Assembly: GCF_000013345.1 (NCBI RefSeq) | Contig: NC_007777.1 | Coordinates: forward strand, 5,084,001 to 5,148,000 | Length of the DNA stretch: 64,000 nt | Origin: Frankia casuarinae | GTDB taxonomy: Bacteria; Actinomycetota; Actinomycetes; Frankiales; Frankiaceae | Reading direction: 5' to 3' | Part shown: in pieces, positions 9,061 to 14,701 of the stretch | How the letters are laid out: each line of letters starts with the position of its first letter | Position numbering within the stretch: position 1 is the stretch's first letter | Program-made: the position numbers and the translations under genes | The notes under the pieces: model-generated | What the model saw: only the letters and a program-made list of their open reading frames with translations | Databases searched by the model: none | What the model was told of the DNA's origin: nothing

Positions 9061-10308
9061 ATGTTCTTACCCGGAAGGCCGTCGTTATTACGGTCGACTG
9101 CACTGATCTCTATCCTGATTAGCCTGATCGGACTGGTTGCGTGCACCGCTTCGGAGGATTCCACCGGACGCACCGGAACAGCTGCCTGCGCCACACCGGG
9201 CATAACTGAGACCGAGATCAAGGCCGGCGTTCTTTTCCCTGACACCGGGCCGTTCGCGCACAGTATGCGCGCGTTCCGGGCCGGAATCGATGCACGTTTC
9301 GGCGAAGCCAACGCCGCAGGCGGCGTCAACGGGCGGAAGATTGTCTACAGCTGGCGGGATGATGTCTCCGACCCCCAGTTGAACCTCGCCGCGGCCCGCG
9401 AGCTCGTCCAGAAGGAAGAGGTCTTCGGCATCATAGAAGGACTGGGTGCGGTCTCCGGCTCAGCCCAGTACCTCGCGGATCTGAACGTGCCGATCGTCGG
9501 ACTGGGAGCCGAACCCGTCTGGGCCGCGCACGAGAACATGGTCTCGTGGCATCACTATACAGTCCCGGCCGGGTCGTCCACCGTCTGGGGGGATTTCATT
9601 CGCGGTGAGGGGGGAACCCGGAGCGCCATGGTCGACGTAGCGTTGAACGCTGCCGTGCACGACTATCATCGGCAGCTCGTTGACAGCCTGCAAGCGGCCG
9701 GTGTCAGCGTGGACATAAACTTCGAGGTGACCGCGGAGACGACCAGCTTCGAGGCGTTGGCCAGGCAAATGAAGGCGGCTAACATCGACACCCTTACCGG
9801 CGTCATCACCCCGGACGTCCTCACTCAGATCCTCCCCGCGGCCCGTGCCGCCGGCGTGAACCTCAAGACGGTGCTCCTCTCGCTCGGCTACGATCGGGCC
9901 CTGCTGACCGATCTCGGCCCGGCCCTGGCCGGCACCAACATCTACATCAGCTTCGTCCCGTTCGAGCTGAACACCCCCGCGCATCAGCGGCTGCTCGCCG
10001 CGATGACCCGCTACTCTCCGCAGACCCAGCCGCCGGAGCAGGAAAGCGCGGTCTTCGGTTGGTTGTCCGCCGATCTGTTCCTGCACGGCCTGCAAGCCGC
10101 CGGCGCCTGCCCGACCCACCAGTCGTTCCTACAGGGTCTGCACTCCGTGCACGACTACGACGGCACTGGCCTGCTCCCCAAGCCGGTTGATCTCGCGAAA
10201 AACCGCGGCCAACTCGGCAACTGCTATTATTTCATGCGCATCAGCGGCGACGGCAGTCATTTCGTACCGCTGCAGTCCACGGCCCGTTGCGGTAATTTGA
10301 TCAACTGA
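9061..10308 (+). CDS. Branched-chain amino acid-type ABC substrate-binding lipoprotein
   Basis: This 415-residue extracytoplasmic binding protein is of the LivJ / Peripla_BP_6 type. ATG at 9061 is chosen because GAGGAG precedes it and because it opens directly into a signal peptide (LLRSTALISILISLIGLVAC) with lipobox LVAC; the frame is open further upstream. The mature part begins GITETEIKAGVLFPDTGPFA, the usual family opening, and contains AAGGVNGRKIVYSWRDD. Its ligand cannot be told. No permease or ATPase genes lie nearby, so it is an orphan receptor. It ends about 250 bp before the AICE boundary. Confidence 0.85.
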   Translation: MFLPGRPSLLRSTALISILISLIGLVACTASEDSTGRTGTAACATPGITETEIKAGVLFPDTGPFAHSMRAFRAGIDARFGEANAAGGVNGRKIVYSWRDDVSDPQLNLAAARELVQKEEVFGIIEGLGAVSGSAQYLADLNVPIVGLGAEPVWAAHENMVSWHHYTVPAGSSTVWGDFIRGEGGTRSAMVDVALNAAVHDYHRQLVDSLQAAGVSVDINFEVTAETTSFEALARQMKAANIDTLTGVITPDVLTQILPAARAAGVNLKTVLLSLGYDRALLTDLGPALAGTNIYISFVPFELNTPAHQRLLAAMTRYSPQTQPPEQESAVFGWLSADLFLHGLQAAGACPTHQSFLQGLHSVHDYDGTGLLPKPVDLAKNRGQLGNCYYFMRISGDGSHFVPLQSTARCGNLIN

Positions 10309-10553
10309 ACAATGCGCCTTCCGTGGGGAGCCTTTCGGCCTTCGCCTCGATCAGACCGCCGAATCCTAGCCGCGCAACGCGGCAGGGCGGCGATCGACCG
10401 AAGACGGCAGGCCGATCGGTGCCCTGCCAGCGCCCGGCTGCCGGCTCGGTGCCCGCGGCCGAGGAAGATACGCGGGTAAGGGAGAGCGGCCGTGGGGTGG
10501 ACGGGCAACCGGGTAGGACGTTCAGGAACGGCCGACCCCCTGGGCGGCAAAAA

Positions 10554-10580
10554 CCCCGCCTCCCTGCTGGGGAGACGGGG
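10554..10580 (-). terminator. Original rho-independent terminator of the tRNA-Pro gene, now stranded
   Basis: CCCCGCCTCCC and GGGAGACGGGG form an 11-bp stem with one mismatch around a 5-nt loop, preceded on the plus strand by AAAAA, i.e. a U-run after the stem on the minus strand. It sits 16 nt beyond the truncated tRNA 3' end at 10597, in the geometry of a tRNA terminator. Insertion of the AICE separated it from the functional tRNA gene by about 9.5 kb. Confidence 0.75.
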
Positions 10581-10596
10581 CTGCAACGCGTCATCT

Positions 10597-10641
10597 GGTC
10601 GGGGTGGCGGGATTCGAACCCACGACCTCTTCGTCCCGAAC
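10597..10641 (-). other. Left attachment site: 45-bp remnant of the tRNA-Pro 3' end
   Basis: These 45 bp are identical to 20096-20140. They cover the 3' part of tRNA-Pro from the anticodon loop to the discriminator base, plus two flanking bases. The rest of the tRNA is missing here: after CCCGAAC the sequence changes to TACCCGCAT. Such 3'-end repeats are the usual crossover cores of tyrosine-recombinase elements. Confidence 0.93.
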
Positions 10642-10725
10642 TACCCGCATACGGGTCATAAGCGGGTGAATAGGGCATCGCCTCGCTGGTCGTGGCCAGC
10701 CTGAGGTGATCGCGGTCGGTCGGGT

Positions 10726-10749
10726 TGCTGTACTTCCGTGCTGTACTCC
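10726..10749 (+). promoter_or_regulatory. Candidate integrase arm-type sites, left end
   Basis: TGCTGTACTTC (10726-10736) and TGCTGTACTCC (10739-10749) are spaced 13 bp apart, about 85 bp inside the left core. A pair with the same first 8 bases, the same 13-bp period and the same orientation occurs at 20028-20051, inside the right core. Paired repeats flanking both cores are typical of integrase arm-binding sites. Confidence 0.55.
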
Positions 10750-10908
10750 GGTGGTCTCGTTCCTGGGCGGCCTGCGACGCTCCGACACGCCGAATGGGGC
10801 GGCGGCCGACGCGCCATGGGGTGCCGACCGGAGGGAGGCGGGGCCCCATGCCGCGCGGCGGGATCGCCGGGGGCCCTGTTCGGCGTGGCGTGCGCGGCGC
10901 GAGGCTCT

Positions 10909-10929
10909 GCGGGGGGCGAAGCCCCCCGC
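10909..10929 (-). terminator. Hairpin terminator after korSA
   Basis: GCGGGGGGC-GAA-GCCCCCCGC is a perfect 9-bp stem 28 nt beyond the korSA stop codon. Read on the minus strand the loop is closed as C-UUC-G, i.e. a stable UUCG-type tetraloop. There is no U-run, as is common in this phylum. Confidence 0.65.
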
Positions 10930-10957
10930 CTTGAACAAGTAAAGAAAGTTGGCACGC

Positions 10958-11722
10958 CTACCCGTCGAAGTCGTAGCGGAGCACGTAGCGGTCAGCGGCA
11001 AGGGTCATGTGGGTGATCTCGACTACGTGGTCCGCATGGTCGTAGGCGAGTCGCTCGATCCTGATGACGGGGCTGCCCTCGCCTAGGCGGAGTAGGCGGG
11101 CCACTTCGGGGTTGGGCATGCTGGCCGTGAGGGTCTCGGTGAACCTGACCGGTCCGCGTCCAAGATCGGCAAGGCGGGCGTGGACTCCGCCGGGACCGGT
11201 GTCCTTCTGCTCGATAGCGGTGCCCTTGACCAGCGCGTAGTTGTAGATGGAGATCGCAAGCTGTACGGGCTCGCCGTCGGCGTACATCGTGCGGTCACGA
11301 GTCAGGACGTCGTCTTCGGGTGCGATATGGAAGAGGTCGCCTGCTGGCTGCCCTGCGGTCTCGATCGCGATCTCGACTTCGACGTGGGGGGTGTATCCGG
11401 TGTTCAGCGTGTCACCGGTGAAAGCGCTCCGGTTGGCGTCGCGGGCTGCGCGGGATAGACGGCTTGGGGCAGTTCGTTCGATGCGTCGGCGGCGCTTCAC
11501 GTAGATGCCCTTGCCGTGCTCCGGAGCAACTAGTCCTTCCGACCGGAGAACGGCGATCGCCTGGCGCACCGTGACTCGGGACGTGTCGTATCGCTCGGCC
11601 AGGTCGCGTTCAGATGGGAGTTTGGCACCTTCCGCTAGGCGTCCTGCGTCGATGTCGTAGCGAAGCTCGTCCGCGATCTGCTGATAGGCGGGTCGGTCGC
11701 TGGTTCTGTCGATGGGTGCCAT
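10958..11722 (-). CDS. korSA: GntR-family repressor, HutC subfamily (KorSA-type)
   Basis: This transcriptional repressor has 254 residues. The N-terminal winged helix-turn-helix runs through LPSERDLAERYDTSRVTVRQ and LRSEGLVAPEHGKGIYVKRR, and a C-terminal UTRA effector-binding domain follows from about residue 85. In pSAM2, KorSA represses pra and itself and so keeps the element integrated. The gene is divergent from the pra-like gene, and HutC-type palindromes fill the shared intergenic region (11792-11884). GGAGGG precedes the ATG. UTRA domains bind small molecules, so an inducing ligand may exist; its identity is not visible. Confidence 0.85.
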   Translation of the reverse strand: MAPIDRTSDRPAYQQIADELRYDIDAGRLAEGAKLPSERDLAERYDTSRVTVRQAIAVLRSEGLVAPEHGKGIYVKRRRRIERTAPSRLSRAARDANRSAFTGDTLNTGYTPHVEVEIAIETAGQPAGDLFHIAPEDDVLTRDRTMYADGEPVQLAISIYNYALVKGTAIEQKDTGPGGVHARLADLGRGPVRFTETLTASMPNPEVARLLRLGEGSPVIRIERLAYDHADHVVEITHMTLAADRYVLRYDFDG

Positions 11723-11791
11723 CCGGTGTCACCCTCCCTCCGCTAGTTGACCTGCGGTGACGTGACTCGATCGTGCGCCCCTCACCGTAAC

Positions 11792-11803
11792 TGGTATCTA
11801 CCA
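11792..11803 (-). promoter_or_regulatory. GntR-type operator in the korSA upstream region
   Basis: TGGTATCTACCA is a palindrome with 5-bp arms and a 2-bp centre, close in form to known HutC/DasR-family operators (TGGTCTAGACCA type). It lies 70-81 bp upstream of korSA, next to a possible minus-strand -10 box (TAGATA), so autoregulation is likely. Confidence 0.6.
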
Positions 11804-11823
11804 CCGATCGGGACACGGCTAAC

Positions 11824-11884
11824 TGGTTGACATGTCTTAACCACTCCTGCTACAGTGTTCCTACTGGTTAAGACATGTTGTCCA
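11824..11884 (+). promoter_or_regulatory. pra promoter with two overlapping repressor operators
   Basis: The promoter is TTGACA (11827-11832), 18 bp, TACAGT (11851-11856). A 14-bp sequence ACATGTCTTAACCA (11830-11843) recurs as a perfect inverted copy (11865-11878). Each copy sits in a 20-bp imperfect palindrome opening with TGGTT: 11824-11843 over the -35 box, and 11865-11884 at the expected transcription start. Such a layout would let a bound dimer pair block the promoter. Binding by the adjacent KorSA-type repressor is inferred from pSAM2. Confidence 0.75.
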
Positions 11885-11901
11885 CAGGAGGGTTCTCGAT
11901 C

Positions 11902-12318
11902 ATGGCTGTGCCGATGAGGATTCCCGTGAGCTTCGGGGATGTGTTCCCGCACGGGGCGTTTGTGCTGGGCGTGGAGGCTGACCGTGACTTCGATGCGGTG
12001 AAGGCGGGTCTGTCCGATCCACAGGTGCGGGACAAGGAGACAGGACTGAAGGTGTGGCTGGTGCGGGTGCTGGACGCGGCGCCGGATCTGCGGGCCGGTC
12101 AGGCTGAGGTGAAGGTGAAGCTTGCGGCTGAGGTGCAGCCGGTCCCACCGGACACGCTCGCGGGTACGCCGTTTCGTCCGGTGGAGTTCGACGGGCTGAC
12201 GGTCACCGCGTATGTAGACCAGTCGCGGAAGACGCCCCGGGTGGGTTACAGCCTGCGTGCTCGGGGGATGCGCGCCCCGATGGTGGCGAGCGCGCGGTCC
12301 GGGAAGGCGGCGGCGTAG
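11902..12318 (+). CDS. pra: AICE replication/integration/excision activator (Pra-type)
   Basis: This protein has 138 residues; the ATG at 11902 follows AGGAGGG and an in-frame upstream start is ignored for that reason. The sequence (IPVSFGDVFPHGAFVLG near the N-terminus, FRPVEFDGLTVTAYVD near the C-terminus) matches what I recall of proteins named plasmid replication, integration and excision activator. In pSAM2 Pra switches on the repSA-xis-int operon. The gene is divergent from the repressor and its promoter carries two operators, exactly as expected. No DNA-binding motif is obvious in the sequence. Confidence 0.75.
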   Translation: MAVPMRIPVSFGDVFPHGAFVLGVEADRDFDAVKAGLSDPQVRDKETGLKVWLVRVLDAAPDLRAGQAEVKVKLAAEVQPVPPDTLAGTPFRPVEFDGLTVTAYVDQSRKTPRVGYSLRARGMRAPMVASARSGKAAA

Positions 12319-12320
12319 CC

Positions 12321-12599
12321 ATGCCGTTCAATTCTTGGAGGGTTAATTCCGAGGTTATGAATCCGGGTGGACAGAATACATCCCGGTCGGAGATGCGCCG
12401 TGACGCGATCGCTGATTGGAGCTCGGATGATGCTCCGGCTGTTCTGCGGGACATGAGCGCCGATGATCTGGTTGCGGTTGAGCGGGTAGCGCGGCGGCGT
12501 GGCGACCGTGCGGGGGATTGTGGGGATTACGCTCTTGAGGAGTGGTACGACGATATTGCCACTGATGTCAGGGCTGAGCGGCGGCGTCGCGGTCTCTGA
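12321..12599 (+). CDS. Small acidic AICE protein, unknown function
   Basis: This 92-residue protein starts two bases after the pra stop codon; GGAAGG lies upstream. A second candidate start, ATG 12357, has GGAGGG about 13 nt before it. The C-terminal two thirds look globular and helical (SADDLVAVERVARRRGDRA, DYALEEWYDDIATDVRAERR). There is no membrane segment or Cys pair. It is probably co-transcribed with pra. I do not recognise the family. Confidence 0.65.
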   Translation: MPFNSWRVNSEVMNPGGQNTSRSEMRRDAIADWSSDDAPAVLRDMSADDLVAVERVARRRGDRAGDCGDYALEEWYDDIATDVRAERRRRGL

Positions 12600-12690
12600 C
12601 GTTCTCGTTCTGGGCGCGTGCTCTGATCTGCCCGTTCCTACGCGCGCCTGAGCTGTTCTGCATTTCTCGCGACAGAAAGGTGTATTTCGC

Positions 12691-12741
12691 ATGCGTCCGA
12701 ATAAGAGTTTCCCTTCCGGTGGCTGTCCGGTGAGAGGCTGA
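12691..12741 (+). CDS. Possible 16-residue leader peptide
   Basis: ATG at 12691 opens a 16-codon frame (MRPNKSFPSGGCPVRG) ending one base before the next gene's ATG. Its ribosome-site context AAGGTGTATTTCGCATGC is identical over 18 bp to that of the 54-residue gene at 13516. It may be a leader peptide coupling translation to the next gene, or a decayed copy of the other gene. Its reality rests only on this repeated context. Confidence 0.35.
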   Translation: MRPNKSFPSGGCPVRG

Positions 12742-12742
12742 C

Positions 12743-13069
12743 ATGGCCACATGCGGGCAGTGCAACGGAACTCGGACTCAGCCGGACGGCCGGTGGTGCC
12801 GTAGTTGTGTCGGTCTCTTGGCCCGGCTCGTGCAAACCTCTCCCCATGATATGGCGGTCGCGCTGAGAGATCAGCAGAAGGTACGTGAGAGAAATCGGCA
12901 GAACCGCGATCGCCGTGCTGCTCGCCGTGCTGAGGATCGTGCGGCACGGACTCTCACTCCGGGTGGCACCACTGCCCGCGCATCGATGCCGAAATGCGAA
13001 AGGTGCGGACGGGAACAGCCTCTCACGGTCAAACGCGGCAAAGCCGTGTGCATCGGCGGATGCGACTGA
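12743..13069 (+). CDS. AICE protein with two zinc knuckles
   Basis: This 108-residue protein has an N-terminal CGQC...CRSC pair of Cys knuckles (residues about 4-22), a highly charged Arg/Asp/Gln helix in the middle, and a C-terminal CERCG...CIGGC cluster. The layout, two metal-binding ends joined by a basic helix, suggests a nucleic-acid-binding or scaffolding protein, but no family is recognised. It lies one base after the possible leader ORF, and its stop overlaps the next start (TGATG). Confidence 0.7.
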   Translation: MATCGQCNGTRTQPDGRWCRSCVGLLARLVQTSPHDMAVALRDQQKVRERNRQNRDRRAARRAEDRAARTLTPGGTTARASMPKCERCGREQPLTVKRGKAVCIGGCD

Positions 13070-13188
13070 TGGGCTGGCTTCTTCGCTGGATTGCGGCGGA
13101 GTTCACCTGGGATGCGGCTTGCGGTGAGCCTGTTAACGGGCCGGTGGGCGGCCCGTTAATGCAACGGCGCCGCATGCCTCGGCGGTGA
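13069..13188 (+). CDS. 39-residue AICE protein translationally coupled to the preceding gene
   Basis: The ATG shares one base with the preceding TGA (TGATG). The product starts MGWLLRWIAAEFTWDAACGEP, a Trp-rich amphipathic segment that could touch a membrane, and ends in a basic tail (QRRRMPRR). A perfect 10-bp hairpin lies inside the frame at 13133-13159. Existence is supported by the coupling overlap and the sensible N-terminus; the function is unknown. Confidence 0.5.
   Translation: MGWLLRWIAAEFTWDAACGEPVNGPVGGPLMQRRRMPRR
13133..13159 (+). terminator. Perfect 10-bp hairpin inside the AICE small-gene operon
   Basis: TTAACGGGCC, a 7-nt loop (GGTGGGC) and GGCCCGTTAA. It looks like an attenuator or mRNA-processing structure between the upstream knuckle genes and the next one. 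No U-run follows. Confidence 0.55.
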
Positions 13189-13211
13189 CCTGCAACGAAA
13201 GGAGTAGCCCC

Positions 13212-13379
13212 ATGGCTAAGAAGAAGTCCGGTGGCAACAACCGGGTCGGATCCGGGAATATCCCTGTCGTCTCCAACGGCGGGAACTGCGCCCACTGCGG
13301 TGAGCACACCACCGCACACGCCGACGGCGTGTGGCTGCACGAGGAATGCGTCGCTCCTTATCTGAACTCTCGTAGGTAG
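13212..13379 (+). CDS. 55-residue AICE zinc-knuckle protein
   Basis: ATG at 13212 is chosen because AAAGGAG precedes it; the frame is open nine codons further upstream. After a Lys/Gly/Asn-rich N-terminus the protein has CAHCGEHTTAHADGVWLHEEC, a Cys2-(His)-Cys arrangement likely to bind one zinc ion. The function is unknown. It is one of six short Cys-pair proteins in this element. Confidence 0.7.
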   Translation: MAKKKSGGNNRVGSGNIPVVSNGGNCAHCGEHTTAHADGVWLHEECVAPYLNSRR

Positions 13380-13501
13380 ATCCAACTGATCATTCGTATT
13401 TCCGGCGTCCCGGCGGAACTGGAGTGGCGTCGGCAGGCTCGTTTTATTCTTCATTTCGATGGCCTACTTTAGGCCGGGTTTTCTGTAACTCCTGCGATAG
13501 G

Positions 13502-13519
13502 AAGGTGTATTTCGCATGC
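13502..13519 (+). repeat. 18-bp repeat spanning ribosome site and start codon
   Basis: AAGGTGTATTTCGCATGC is identical to 12677-12694. In both places it carries the ribosome site and ATG of a small gene, and the next codons are also alike (both continue to an Asn codon at position 4). A looser relative of the upstream part (CTGCGAYAGGAA) precedes the gene at 13788. This suggests duplication of a small-gene cassette. Confidence 0.75.
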
Positions 13520-13680
13520 ATTCGAATAGGGATATTCAGCGGGCGGCGGCGTTGGCCCGGTCGAATCGGGCTCGCGCGGACGCGGACGCGCGTCGTCGGA
13601 AGGGCTGCGCTGAGGCGGGGGTCCGTGTCGCTCGGGATGTGGAGCATGCGGCGTGGTCTGAGTACCGGCGTCTTTCCTAG
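13516..13680 (+). CDS. 54-residue basic AICE protein
   Basis: This frame is preceded by AGGAAGG and begins MHSNRDIQRAAALARSNRA. It is Ala/Arg/Asp-rich with a strong helical pattern, a single Cys, and ends EHAAWSEYRRLS. It has no zinc knuckle. The start context is the 18-bp repeat shared with 12691. The function is unknown. Confidence 0.6.
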   Translation: MHSNRDIQRAAALARSNRARADADARRRKGCAEAGVRVARDVEHAAWSEYRRLS

Positions 13681-13787
13681 CTGGTACGGGTCGACGTACC
13701 CGGGGTGCGGGTCTGAGTTTGCCCGCTCCTCCCGCACCCCGGGTATGTCTGTTGTCCATCTCCCTGCGACAGGAATGGGACACTCTC

Positions 13788-14000
13788 ATGTCTACCACAC
13801 GATCGCTTCGTGGAACCCTGTCCGTGGACGACTTGTGCCGGGCGGAGGATCGGGCGTGGCTCGTGTACGCGGCTGCCCGTGATCGTGCGGCTGAGGCGTT
13901 CGATGAGTATCAGCGTCTGGCTGCTGCCGCGCACGCCCGGTACGCGGACTATGAGGCGGCTTACGATGCCTGCCGGTCCGCTCTTAACGCTGATTCCTAG
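13788..14000 (+). CDS. 70-residue helical AICE protein
   Basis: ATG at 13788 (MSTTRSLRGTLSVDDLCRAE) is preceded by a Shine-Dalgarno-like GACAGGAA about 12 nt upstream. The rest is a long Ala/Asp/Tyr-rich helix (WLVYAAARDRAAEAFDEYQR), likely a coiled coil. No family is recognised. Confidence 0.6.
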   Translation: MSTTRSLRGTLSVDDLCRAEDRAWLVYAAARDRAAEAFDEYQRLAAAAHARYADYEAAYDACRSALNADS

Positions 14001-14062
14001 CCGACTATCCGGCTGTTGCAACCGGCCGGTGCGCTGGTTGCTTTCGGAAGGGTGCATGTCCG

Positions 14063-14209
14063 ATGGCTTCTCGTACCTGTTCTTCTTGCCACCGTATGTT
14101 CATCTGCCCGTGTGGGCCGATGATGGCGTGTCGGCATTCTCGTTGCCCGTCGTGCGCGGTGCCGGCTCGTCGGGTGCAGCGTCCTGTCTATCGGAAGGGT
14201 TCCCGGTGA
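14063..14209 (+). CDS. 48-residue zinc-ribbon-like AICE protein
   Basis: The sequence MASRTCSSCHRMFICPCGP continues with eight Cys in all within about 27 residues, in CxxC and CxC pairs plus His, then a basic tail. This is dense enough to bind two zinc ions. It is the first of four microgenes, each sharing one base with the next (TGATG), that lead into the translocase gene. The function is unknown; DNA or RNA binding is a reasonable guess. Confidence 0.7.
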   Translation: MASRTCSSCHRMFICPCGPMMACRHSRCPSCAVPARRVQRPVYRKGSR

Positions 14210-14379
14210 TGACCGAGTTGTATTCCTACACGTGTGAGGTGTGCGGGCTGAGCTCGCGGCCGACTCGTTCTCGGGCGGACATGCGCGGGCAGAAGGAAAC
14301 GCATGATCGGGTGGCGCATGGCCATGTCACCCGGAATGGAAGCGTGCGTGCCGCGCGCCGTGAGCGGGGTGGTAGCTGA
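14209..14379 (+). CDS. 56-residue C2H2-like AICE protein
   Basis: The ATG overlaps the preceding stop by one base. The product contains YTCEVCGLSSRPTRSRADMR followed by HDRVAH, a C-x2-C...H-x4-H pattern resembling a single C2H2 zinc finger, and an Arg-rich tail. It overlaps the next gene by one base. Confidence 0.7.
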   Translation: MTELYSYTCEVCGLSSRPTRSRADMRGQKETHDRVAHGHVTRNGSVRAARRERGGS

Positions 14380-14549
14380 TGGCCCGGCGGTCTCGTCGGC
14401 AGTCGTCTGATCAGATGCCGTTACCGTTCGGTGGGGAGGTTCCGCCGGTTCCGCCGGTTCCTGGGCCGTTCTCGATTCCGCTGGTGCGTGCCCGGGAAGC
14501 GGCTGACCCTATCCCGCTTGAGCCGCGTCGGCGTCGACGTCGGGGCTGA
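14379..14549 (+). CDS. 56-residue Pro-rich AICE protein
   Basis: The product begins MARRSRRQSSDQMPLPFGG, has a PPVPPVPGP tract in the middle and ends in RRRRRRG. It looks intrinsically disordered with basic ends. It overlaps both neighbours by one base, which is the main support for its existence. Confidence 0.6.
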   Translation: MARRSRRQSSDQMPLPFGGEVPPVPPVPGPFSIPLVRAREAADPIPLEPRRRRRRG

Positions 14550-14701
14550 TGCCGCTTTTGGATTGGGGAACGGGTAGGTATTTCCCTCGCGGTGATGTGG
14601 GGGATCCGGAGCCGTGTGTGCTGTGCCGGCGTCCGGCTCTGTGCCGTTCTCCGGATGGTGTCGCTGTTCACAAGGTGTGCTGGGAGGGAGGTGGATCATG
14701 A
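14549..14701 (+). CDS. 50-residue zinc-knuckle AICE protein coupled to traSA
   Basis: The product contains CVLCRRPALC...C, a Cys cluster near the middle, and ends WEGGGS. Its start shares one base with the preceding gene, and its stop lies in ATGA with the start of the translocase gene. The ribosome site for that gene (GGGAGGTGG) lies inside this reading frame. The function is unknown. Confidence 0.7.
   Translation: MPLLDWGTGRYFPRGDVGDPEPCVLCRRPALCRSPDGVAVHKVCWEGGGS

Noticed and set aside
10597-10641. Second tRNA gene
   Set aside because: Only the 3' 43 nt are tRNA-like; acceptor 5' strand and D-arm are missing, so it is an attachment-site remnant.
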